Source: Alcaligenaceae bacterium
GTDB lineage: Bacteria > Pseudomonadota > Gammaproteobacteria > Burkholderiales > Burkholderiaceae_B
Direction of reading: 5' to 3'
Length of the DNA: 7,628 bases
Assembly: GCA_029265335.1 (NCBI GenBank)
Contig: JAJUJN010000093.1
Location: forward strand, 1 to 7,628
Translations under genes and position numbers: made by a program
Notes under the pieces: generated by a model
Databases searched by the model: none
What the model saw: only the letters and a program-made list of their open reading frames with translations
What the model was told of the DNA's origin: nothing
Shown here: positions 1 through 6,234 of the stretch, in pieces
Layout: each line of letters opens with the position of its first letter
Numbering within the stretch: the first letter of the stretch is position 1

Positions 1-33
1 CAATGCGTCCCGCGGCAAGGCCCTGCCCTCCTT
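1..33 (-). CDS. Possible 5' end of a leftward gene, cut by the window edge
   Basis: On the minus strand an AAGGAGG Shine-Dalgarno sequence (27-33) lies 8 nt before a TTG codon (18-16), which opens a short frame reading M-P-R-D-A-L to the window edge without a stop. The spacing is ideal and the match to the anti-SD is perfect, so a divergent gene starting here, or at an ATG just outside, is plausible. Only six codons are visible, so no product can be proposed. The alternative is chance: on the plus strand the same bases are open in all three frames. The plus frame starting at base 2 stops at 92-94 and could equally be the tail of an upstream rightward gene. Confidence 0.3.
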
Positions 34-40
34 ATTTGCT

Positions 41-64
41 CGTGCTTGCGACGTCGCAAGCACG
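41..64. promoter_or_regulatory. Perfect 24-bp palindrome with NnrR/FNR-like core
   Basis: The bases 41-52 are the exact reverse complement of 53-64, with no spacer and no mismatch. The inner 14 bases are TTGCGACGTCGCAA, that is TTGCG-N4-CGCAA, which matches the two half-sites described for NnrR-type regulators of the CRP/FNR superfamily. It lies 7 bp upstream (on the minus strand) of the possible leftward ribosome binding site and about 220 bp before the GGDEF-EAL start. No T-tract follows on either strand, so an operator is more likely than a terminator. Which protein binds it is unknown; TetR or MarR family repressors also use such sites. Confidence 0.5.
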
Positions 65-130
65 CCACACGCAGGCCTGTGCAAGCTGGCCTAAAGGACA
101 GCAAAGCGTTACCGTGGATACGACATGGAC

Positions 131-157
131 GTGACTGGAAGCTCGCCCTCGTATTAT
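131..157 (+). promoter_or_regulatory. Weak sigma-70-like promoter candidate for the GGDEF-EAL gene
   Basis: TATTAT at 152-157 matches five of six bases of the -10 consensus. The best upstream partner is GTGACT at 131-136, with a short 15-bp spacer. Transcription would begin near 164 and give a leader of roughly 120 nt to the chosen start at 283. The evidence is consensus matching only, and single hexamer matches like this are frequent by chance. Confidence 0.22.
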
Positions 158-282
158 TCAAACAATGCCATCTGTGGGGGGTGCGCCAGCAGGCGCCGCA
201 GCCCATGGTAAAGCGTTCGTCCAACCCGCCCAGCTCATGGGCACCTGCTCCCACGCCTCACAATCGCGGCACTCACGTGGCC

Positions 283-2808
283 ATGGTGCGCCTGTTTATA
301 CAGCTGAGCGGGTTCACCGCACTCTGGCTGGCTGCAGCGAGCCTGTTGAACGTCTATCGTTTCGGGGCTCAAGCTGCGTCGCAGATTTTGCTGAGCGCAC
401 CTTTTGCCGCCATCACCGGGCTGGCAGGCCTGGCCACCTTGCTCCTTGCTCAACTCCGCCTGAAGCGTGCGCGCTGGGGCATCGCCCTGGCGCTGGCGGT
501 GGTGCTGGGCTATGCCCTGTGCTGGTGGTTGAGCGCCACCCTGCGTGTGGGCCGCCCGAGCAGCGCCATTGTGATTGCAGGTTTGTTGGTATTTTCGGGC
601 GCTGCCTTGGCATGGCTGGCTGCCGAAGCCAATATCGCCCCTTCGTTTCGTCTCACCCCACTTTCATTTGCTACGGCGCTGGTGGGCACCCTCATAGCAG
701 TCACGGGAGCTCAAGGCCTGGCCGAGATGCACCGCGGGCAGGCCGTGCAACAGGCCCAAGCCATTTCGCACCAGCTGAGCTCGCAGGTTTTTCGAGGCAT
801 GCAGGATTCCACCCGATGGCTGCGCCGACTCGCCGAGCGATGGGCGCTGTTGCCGGAGCCGCCTTCCCTCGCGCTCATGCAACAAGAAATGCACAGCTAT
901 CTTCGCGACCATCCCATGCTGGAGTACATGGTGGTGCTCGATGCCAACGGCCAGGTGCTCTCACTCAGCGTGCCGTCGCGCCCCTCCGTCGACAATGCCG
1001 CGTCTGAACGGCTCATGGCGGCACCAGCTTTCGATCAAGTCCAGAACAGCGCTCAATGGATGCGCGGCGGCCCGTGGCTCGACAATGACGGCCGCGTCGT
1101 GGTCGACCTGTTCGTGCCGGTGGTGGCCGAGAGTTACGACAATCTGGTGATCGGCGCCGAACTGGCGCTGAATCAGTTGCTCGACCAGGCAGCCCTGCAA
1201 ACACCTACGGGCTACCGCTTCCGCGTTGTGCATGAGAACCAGGTGATGTACCAGAGCGATGCACAATGGCCCACCTACGCCGATGTGCATGCCGTGCTTC
1301 CGCTGCCTCTCGACCAGATTTCTGGTTGGCAGCTCGAGTACCAATATCGCCCCGCGCCGGTGGGCCCGCTGGCGCCCGGCTTTCCCGAGCTTATCCTGCT
1401 CACCGGCTTTGCCTTCACTTTCTTTCTGGTACTCACCCAGCAATTGGCCCGGCTCGCCTACGTTCGCTCGGGGCAGTTACAGCACAGCGTCTGGCACGAT
1501 GCACTCACCGGATTGCCCAATCGACGATTGTTCGAACAAACTTTGAATGATGCGTGCGCCCGTGCTCGCGAGCACCAAGAACGGCTCAGTCTCATTTTTA
1601 TCGACCTCGATGGCGTGAAGGAAGTCAATGACGCGATGGGCCATGCTGTGGGTGACAAACTGCTGGAAGAAGTCGCCAGCCGCTTGAGCAAAACCCTCGG
1701 CGGACGCGGTTTTCTGGCTCGCTTGGGTGGCGACGAGTTCGTGATATTGCTGCGCGACGATCACCCGACGGTCGATGATCTGGCGCACCGGCTGCTGAAG
1801 GATGTGAGCCGGCCCTATGGATTGCTGGCCGCCGAGCTCACGATCACCGCCACTGCCGGCATCAGCACGATCGACGACGAGCCCAAAGACGCCATGCAAT
1901 TGTTGCGCGAAGCCGACCTGGCAATGGTGCGGGCCAAACAAGAAGGCCGCAACCGATGGCGACGATATTCCGTGGATCTCAGCGTTCAGGTTGATGAACG
2001 ACTGGCGGTGCGCGATGCTTTGCAGAATGCGCTCGACGAAAATCGTTTTGAGCTGCACTATCAACCCGTGATCGACGGCCGCTCAGGACGCGTGACGGGG
2101 CTGGAAGCGCTGCTGCGCTGGCAAGATATGGCCAAGGGGCTCATACCTCCCGCGCGCTTCCTGCCACTGGCAGAAGAGAACGGCCTGATTGTTCCTCTCA
2201 GCGACTGGGTACTCACGCAAGCCTGCATCGACGCCAACCGGCTCCGCGAGCAAGGCATCGTGGATGTCCCGGTAATCGTGAATATTTCACCGGTTTACTT
2301 TGCTCGCCCTGAGTTCATTGCCTCCATGCGGACCGCGCTGGAAGTGGCAGGCCTGCCGGCAGGTGGTCTGGAGCTGGAGATCACCGAAGACGTGCTGTTG
2401 GCCGACGCCGAGCGGGCGGTAAGGAACCTGTCGCAGCTACGTCATTTAGGTGTCAAAACCTCGATCGACGACTTCGGCACCGGTTACTCGAGCCTCAATT
2501 ATCTTAAGAATCTCCCGATCGACAAGGTAAAGATCGACCGTCGGTTCGTGGTGGATGTGGTGACCGACCCCAACGATGCCGCGATCGTGCAAGGCATCAT
2601 CGCCATGGCGCATCACCTGGAACTCCAGGTAGTGGCAGAAGGCATCGAAACCGAGGCGCAACTGGCGTTTTTGCAACGGCACCATTGCGATCAATACCAG
2701 GGCTTTCTGTTCTGGCGGCCCTCCCCGTTTGACGACTTGTTGGAACATCTGCTCGAGCACGATTGCGAACTGCCTTTGCCGAATACCGGCCTCGCCATCA
2801 GCGCTTGA
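283..2808 (+). CDS. Membrane-bound GGDEF-EAL cyclic di-GMP enzyme with periplasmic sensor
   Basis: This is a bifunctional diguanylate cyclase/phosphodiesterase of about 841 aa in the inner membrane, which should synthesise and/or hydrolyse cyclic di-GMP. From the start at 283, residues 6-145 contain about five hydrophobic segments, residues 147-366 form a probable periplasmic sensor region, and 367-391 are a final membrane helix. The GGDEF domain begins near HDALTGLPNRR (405-415) and has an intact GGDEF motif at 482-486. The EAL domain has EALLRW (608-613), NISPVYF, EITED, DDFGTGYSS (729-737), K748 and VVAEGIET (783-790), so its metal and catalytic residues look complete. The RxxD inhibitory I-site is absent: GGRG occupies that place. 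The frame is open leftwards to the window edge, with a TTG at 46 and an ATG at 205. I chose the ATG at 283 because it directly precedes the first membrane segment and the upstream residues look non-coding. No start has a clear ribosome binding site. Confidence 0.92.
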   Translation: MVRLFIQLSGFTALWLAAASLLNVYRFGAQAASQILLSAPFAAITGLAGLATLLLAQLRLKRARWGIALALAVVLGYALCWWLSATLRVGRPSSAIVIAGLLVFSGAALAWLAAEANIAPSFRLTPLSFATALVGTLIAVTGAQGLAEMHRGQAVQQAQAISHQLSSQVFRGMQDSTRWLRRLAERWALLPEPPSLALMQQEMHSYLRDHPMLEYMVVLDANGQVLSLSVPSRPSVDNAASERLMAAPAFDQVQNSAQWMRGGPWLDNDGRVVVDLFVPVVAESYDNLVIGAELALNQLLDQAALQTPTGYRFRVVHENQVMYQSDAQWPTYADVHAVLPLPLDQISGWQLEYQYRPAPVGPLAPGFPELILLTGFAFTFFLVLTQQLARLAYVRSGQLQHSVWHDALTGLPNRRLFEQTLNDACARAREHQERLSLIFIDLDGVKEVNDAMGHAVGDKLLEEVASRLSKTLGGRGFLARLGGDEFVILLRDDHPTVDDLAHRLLKDVSRPYGLLAAELTITATAGISTIDDEPKDAMQLLREADLAMVRAKQEGRNRWRRYSVDLSVQVDERLAVRDALQNALDENRFELHYQPVIDGRSGRVTGLEALLRWQDMAKGLIPPARFLPLAEENGLIVPLSDWVLTQACIDANRLREQGIVDVPVIVNISPVYFARPEFIASMRTALEVAGLPAGGLELEITEDVLLADAERAVRNLSQLRHLGVKTSIDDFGTGYSSLNYLKNLPIDKVKIDRRFVVDVVTDPNDAAIVQGIIAMAHHLELQVVAEGIETEAQLAFLQRHHCDQYQGFLFWRPSPFDDLLEHLLEHDCELPLPNTGLAISA

Positions 2809-2816
2809 AACGCTTG

Positions 2817-2853
2817 GCGCCGCAACGGCGCGGTGAGTTCACCCTTTCTTTTT
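2817..2853 (+). terminator. Hairpins plus T-tract after the GGDEF-EAL gene
   Basis: Just after the stop codon, GCGCCG (2817-2822) and CGGCGC (2826-2831) form a tight hairpin with a CAA loop. GGTG-AGTT-CACC (2832-2843) adds a second small stem, followed at once by CTTTCTTTTT (2844-2853). This resembles an intrinsic terminator, although the second stem is short and the stronger first stem is 12 nt from the T-tract. If it works, the next gene needs its own promoter. Confidence 0.42.
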
Positions 2854-2880
2854 GTTCATACCTTTTCAAAATACCGCTTT

Positions 2881-4161
2881 ATGTCTCTTCCTCCGGACTC
2901 CCACGCCACGCCCTCCCCTCCCCATCTGCCAAAGCCGTTTCGCACCTCGGCTCCAGGCGCCCTGCAAGGCTTGCGCGTTGTCGATCTCTCACGCGTGATG
3001 GCCGGCAATATGTTGTCGGTGCAACTTGCCGATATGGGCGCCGACGTGATCAAGGTGGAATCCCCTCAGCAGGGCGACCCGCTGCGCAACTGGCACACCC
3101 GCGGGGTGCCGGTGTGGTGGCGCGTGTATTCGCGCAACAAACGCAGCCTGGCCGTGGATCTTCGCCAAAGCCAAGGCATGGCGGTGCTGCATCGCCTGCT
3201 TAAAACCGCCGATGTCCTGATCGAGAACTTTCGTCCGGGCACCCTCGAAGCCATGCAGCTTGCGCCGGAACAGCTCTGGCAGTTGCAACCGCGCTTGGTG
3301 ATTGTGAGAATCTCCGGCTGGGGGCAGACCGGCCCCTATCGCGAGCAACCTGGGTTTGGCTCATTGGTAGAAGCCTACTCTGGCCTGGCGGCGAAAACCG
3401 GCTTCGAAGACCGCCCTCCGGTTCTGCCCAATATGACGCTCGCCGACATAATCACCGGCCTTTATGGCTACGGAGCCACGCTCGCGGCCCTGCGCGCTGC
3501 AGAACAGAAAGGCCGCGGCCAGGTGATTGATCTGTCGCTGTTCGAATCGATGCTCTCGGTCGTGGGGCCCGACGCCGCCGACGCCTGGTTGAAAGGCGAA
3601 GATTCGGGTCGTCATGGCAGCCGCTCACCCACCGCAGCGCCGCGCAACGTGTATCAGGCGGCGGACGGACAATGGGTGGCGCTCTCTGCCACCACCGAGG
3701 CCATGACCCAACGGCTGTTCGATGCCATCGGCCGCCCAGAACTGAAAGATGACCCCAGGTGCCGGCGCAACGAAGACCGCCTGGCCAACATCGATTTCGT
3801 CGACGAGGTCATTCAGAGTTATATGAGTCGCTTCGATCGGCTCACCCTGCTGCGCCATTTCCGCGAGGCGGGTGTCACCGTAGGGCCAGTGATGCAAGCC
3901 AGCGACCTTCTGCACGATCCCTTCGTGCGTGAACGCGGCGCGCTGGTGAATGCCCCCGACGCCAACACCGGTACGCTGCCCATGCACGACGTCGTGCCGC
4001 GCTTATCCGAAACACCCGGCAGCATTCGACGCCATGCTCCTGCGCTGGGTGAAGACAGCAAAGACCTGCTGCTGGAGCTCGGCTATGCCGAGAACGATAT
4101 CGCCGCCCTGCTCGATACTGGGGTGGTGCACGCAAAAACGACCACGGCCGACAAGCCTTGA
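2881..4161 (+). CDS. CaiB/BaiF family III CoA-transferase
   Basis: This 426-aa cytoplasmic protein belongs to the CaiB/BaiF (formyl-CoA transferase-like) family, which moves CoA between carboxylic acids via an enzyme-bound aspartyl thioester. Family marks, numbered from the ATG at 2881, are LRVVDLSRVMAGNMLS (31-46), ADVIKVE (54-60), IENFRPG (114-120), ISGWGQTGPY (144-153) and GRGQVIDLSLFESM (211-224). The aspartate in LADIITG (Asp189) aligns by context with the catalytic Asp169 of formyl-CoA transferase. The length is normal for the family. The ATG at 2881 is preferred over a GTG at 2833, which lies inside the upstream hairpin; neither has a Shine-Dalgarno sequence. The first 27 residues are proline-rich and not part of the fold. 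The substrate cannot be read from sequence. The convergent Bug/LysR block suggests an organic-acid or aromatic-acid CoA step (inference). Confidence 0.9.
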   Translation: MSLPPDSHATPSPPHLPKPFRTSAPGALQGLRVVDLSRVMAGNMLSVQLADMGADVIKVESPQQGDPLRNWHTRGVPVWWRVYSRNKRSLAVDLRQSQGMAVLHRLLKTADVLIENFRPGTLEAMQLAPEQLWQLQPRLVIVRISGWGQTGPYREQPGFGSLVEAYSGLAAKTGFEDRPPVLPNMTLADIITGLYGYGATLAALRAAEQKGRGQVIDLSLFESMLSVVGPDAADAWLKGEDSGRHGSRSPTAAPRNVYQAADGQWVALSATTEAMTQRLFDAIGRPELKDDPRCRRNEDRLANIDFVDEVIQSYMSRFDRLTLLRHFREAGVTVGPVMQASDLLHDPFVRERGALVNAPDANTGTLPMHDVVPRLSETPGSIRRHAPALGEDSKDLLLELGYAENDIAALLDTGVVHAKTTTADKP

Positions 4162-4168
4162 TGGCTTG
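4152..4168 (+). terminator. Small hairpin spanning the CoA-transferase stop codon
   Basis: CAAGCC (4152-4157) and GGCTTG (4163-4168) form a perfect 6-bp stem with the loop TTGAT, which contains the TGA stop. No T-tract follows (CCGGCCGCG), so alone it is a weak terminator. It may act with the hairpin at 4188-4208. Confidence 0.3.
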
Positions 4169-4187
4169 CCGGCCGCGAAATTCAAAG

Positions 4188-4208
4188 TTGAGGGGCTCTG
4201 GGCCTCAA
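4188..4208. terminator. Putative bidirectional terminator between convergent genes
   Basis: TTGAGG (4188-4193) and CCTCAA (4203-4208) form a 6-bp stem around a 9-nt loop, placed between the CoA-transferase and Bug genes. Read leftwards, the stem contains the Bug TGA stop (4207-4205) and is followed by CTTTGAATTT, a T-rich stretch. Read rightwards, only ATTT follows. Position and tail favour termination of the leftward operon. The stem is short and the T-rich tract is interrupted. Confidence 0.4.
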
Positions 4209-5191
4209 TTTGCCCGAATGCCCCGCTCTTCGATGACTTTGCCGAAGGCGTCGTAATCGGCGCGGATCAACTCGGTAAGAGCCTCGGGGCCATGCGCCGC
4301 CGGCACCATCGCGCCGGCTTCCAGCCCCTTGATCACCGCCGGGTCCTCAAGGGCAGCCACACTGGCTTCGTAGAGAGCGTCGATGGCCTCTTGAGGCGTA
4401 CCGGCAGGTGCCACGAACGCGAACCAGGCCGGCGCCGTGAGGCCCGGAATGGTATCGGCCAACAAGGGACTGTCGGGCGCCTGCACGAAAGGCTCCGCTT
4501 CCGCCAATGCAATCACTTTGAGCTTGCCGCTGTCGAGGAACGGCGTGGTGGTGGCCAAGGTGGAAATGGACACATCGATGTTGCCGCCCATGAGGTCGGT
4601 CAGCGCCGGTACGCTGCCCTTGTAGGGCACGTGAGTCCACTCGAAATCGGCTTCTTGCGCCATCATTTCGCCCAGCAAGTGCATGGGCGAGCCCACACCT
4701 GGTGTGCCGTAGGTAATCGAGCCAGGGTTGGCCTTGGCCCGATCGAGTAGATCTTGTACGGACTCGATATTGGTAGAAGTATTGACGACCAGCGCGACTG
4801 GCCCGCTCGCCAATTGAGTGATGGGTTCGAAGTCTTCGAAGGGGTCGAAACCGGCGTCGGGATAGATGTGCGGATTGATCGACAGGTTGGCGTTGCTGGC
4901 CAGCAGAATGCGATGACCATCGGGGTCGGAACGCGCCACGTTGGCCGTGCCGATATTGCCGCCGGCGCCAGCGCGGTTCTCTACAATCACCTGTTCACCC
5001 AGTACCTCGCTCATCTTGGGCTGCAGCAGCCGGGCCAGGATATCGAGCGAAGCGCCGGCCGGATATCCCACCACCACCTCTACCGAGCGTTGCGGAAAAT
5101 CCTTGGCGTGCGCCGCAGGCAGCGCCAGTGAGGCAGAAAGTGCGAGGCCAAGGCCCAGGCCAGTGGCCCAACGCGTGACGGGCATACTCAT
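4205..5191 (-). CDS. Bug/TctC-family periplasmic solute-binding receptor
   Basis: This 328-aa protein is a Bug (Bordetella uptake gene)/TctC receptor. The family binds small carboxylates or aromatic acids in the periplasm and normally delivers them to a TctAB tripartite transporter. Residues 1-29 are a signal peptide with a hydrophobic core, LGLGLALSASLALPA, and a cleavage site after AHA. The mature part shows the family pattern: VEVVVGYPAGASLDILARLL (37-56), VIVENRAGAGGNIGT (68-82), YPDAGFDPFEDFEPITQL (109-126), the TYGTPGVGSPMHLLGEMM loop and VPYKGSVPALTDLMGGNID. The length is typical. The start is secure: AAGGAGA (5198-5204) lies 6 nt upstream of ATG. That ATG overlaps the stop of the LysR gene (ATGA), so translation is likely coupled. 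No tctA or tctB gene is visible, so the receptor is an orphan or uses a transporter encoded elsewhere. The ligand is unknown. Confidence 0.93.
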   Translation of the reverse strand: MSMPVTRWATGLGLGLALSASLALPAAHAKDFPQRSVEVVVGYPAGASLDILARLLQPKMSEVLGEQVIVENRAGAGGNIGTANVARSDPDGHRILLASNANLSINPHIYPDAGFDPFEDFEPITQLASGPVALVVNTSTNIESVQDLLDRAKANPGSITYGTPGVGSPMHLLGEMMAQEADFEWTHVPYKGSVPALTDLMGGNIDVSISTLATTTPFLDSGKLKVIALAEAEPFVQAPDSPLLADTIPGLTAPAWFAFVAPAGTPQEAIDALYEASVAALEDPAVIKGLEAGAMVPAAHGPEALTELIRADYDAFGKVIEERGIRAN

Positions 5192-6174
5192 CGTGTGTCT
5201 CCTTGTGGTGTTGAAACAGATAATGCGCAGAAAGCGCTTGCTGATGGATCGTTATTTGAGGGGTTGGTGGTCGTGAGGGACGAGGCCAGCGCCTGCACCA
5301 AAGCACGCGCGGCGGGTTCAGGCTCGACATCGGCATTGGAAGCCACATACAGGGTGCGACCAGCCCAAGGTTCCCGCAGCGCCACGGCGGTCACGCCAGG
5401 ATAACGGGCGCCAGGCCCCAGGGCCTTTTGCGGCATGATGGCAATGCCCAGGCCATTTTGCACCATGCGACACACCGATTCCATAGCGTACACCTCGATG
5501 CGGGTTCGCAAGGTTCTGCCATGCGCGGCAGCCTGACGGCTCAACAGAGCGGCAAGCGAGGTGCCCGCGCGCAGTCCAACCCAGTCTTCGTCGAGCAAAT
5601 CGCGGAAGGCCAACCACGAGCGATGGGCCAGTGGATGCGTAGAGGGCAGAATCACAACGAGGGATTCGTGCCGGTACGGCAGCAAATTGAGGCCTGGCAA
5701 TTCAGCAGTTTCGGCCACTAGAATGCCCACATCGGTTTCGCGTGCGCGCAGGCGCTCGGCCACCGTGGCACTGACGTGTTCCTGCAGATCTACACGAATA
5801 TCGGGCCGACGCCGAAGAAAATGGCCTAAATCCTCTGGCAGATGTTGCGCAATGGCAGAGGCAGCAGCGCTCAGGCTCACTCGCCCACGAACGCCGCGGG
5901 CGAGATCGTCGAGCTCGCCGGCCAAAGCTTCCAGATCCCGATTCACCCTCTCTGCGTGTCGCACCACCGCCAGCCCGGCCGGAGTCAGCGTGACTCCCCG
6001 GGCGCTGCGCTCGAGCAAGACAACTCCCAAAGCGGCCTCACACGCCTGCACCCGTCGACTGGCCGCCGACGGCACGATATGCAAACGCTGGGCCGCTTGG
6101 GTGAGGCTGCCCGTTTCGCGAATGGCGGCGAGCAGCTGCAGCACGCGAGACGTGAGATGGTCACCCAGCGCCAC
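5188..6174 (-). CDS. LysR-type transcriptional regulator
   Basis: This 328-aa LysR-type regulator has an N-terminal winged helix-turn-helix (about residues 7-65, with ETGSLTQAAQRLHIVPSAASRRVQ as two adjoining helices) and a type-2 periplasmic-binding-like effector domain (about 95-294). I chose the GTG at 6174 because GGGGAG (6182-6187) lies 7 nt upstream. The longest frame begins at a GTG at 6222, which has no ribosome binding site and adds 16 atypical residues. The last 29 residues (coded by 5277-5191) extend beyond the usual fold, are rich in Ser/Thr/Asn/Pro, and their DNA is less GC-rich than the rest. The gene sits in the same direction between the cupin and Bug genes, whereas many LysR regulators are divergent from their targets. 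It probably controls this operon in response to a pathway metabolite (inference). Confidence 0.9.
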   Translation of the reverse strand: MALGDHLTSRVLQLLAAIRETGSLTQAAQRLHIVPSAASRRVQACEAALGVVLLERSARGVTLTPAGLAVVRHAERVNRDLEALAGELDDLARGVRGRVSLSAAASAIAQHLPEDLGHFLRRRPDIRVDLQEHVSATVAERLRARETDVGILVAETAELPGLNLLPYRHESLVVILPSTHPLAHRSWLAFRDLLDEDWVGLRAGTSLAALLSRQAAAHGRTLRTRIEVYAMESVCRMVQNGLGIAIMPQKALGPGARYPGVTAVALREPWAGRTLYVASNADVEPEPAARALVQALASSLTTTNPSNNDPSASAFCALSVSTPQGDTR

Positions 6175-6181
6175 TGGGCTT

Positions 6182-6187
6182 CTCCCC
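6182..6187 (-). promoter_or_regulatory. Ribosome binding site that sets the LysR start
   Basis: GGGGAG on the minus strand lies 7 nt upstream of the GTG at 6174-6172. The earlier GTG at 6222 is preceded by ATTCCATCCGCGC, which contains no purine-rich motif. This supports the shorter LysR product. Confidence 0.6.
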
Positions 6188-6234
6188 GGCTGGAAGGTTG
6201 CCGCCGGCAGCTTCTCGCGCACGCGCGGATGGAA

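Noticed and set aside
46..282. Longer N-terminus of the GGDEF-EAL protein from TTG at 46 or ATG at 205
   Set aside because: The extra residues are Pro/Arg/Gln-rich without a recognisable domain, the TTG lies inside the palindrome, and no ribosome binding site supports either. The ATG at 205 remains possible.
165..1007. 280-codon open frame on the plus strand overlapping the GGDEF-EAL gene
   Set aside because: It lies in another frame of a clearly real gene, and its Cys/His/Arg/Pro-rich composition is typical of GC-rich shadow frames. No motif is seen.
1477..2064. 195-codon minus-strand frame antisense to the GGDEF domain
   Set aside because: The opposite strand encodes the conserved GGDEF domain, and this product shows no domain of its own.
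3950..4750. 266-codon plus-strand frame across the CoA-transferase end and the Bug gene
   Set aside because: It crosses two convergent terminator-like hairpins and is antisense to the well-supported Bug gene. The protein has no recognisable domain.
5225..5237. GCGC-AGAAA-GCGC hairpin upstream of the Bug gene
   Set aside because: A 4-bp stem in GC-rich DNA is expected by chance, and it has no T-tract or other supporting context.
5220..5248. Promoter for the Bug gene inside the LysR tail (CATTAT as -10)
   Set aside because: CATTAT matches only four of six -10 bases, and no acceptable -35 is present at 16-18 bp, so it is not listed as a feature.
6175..6222. LysR start at GTG 6222
   Set aside because: No ribosome binding site upstream, and the 16 added residues precede the normal winged-helix start. 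GTG 6174 has GGGGAG 7 nt upstream.
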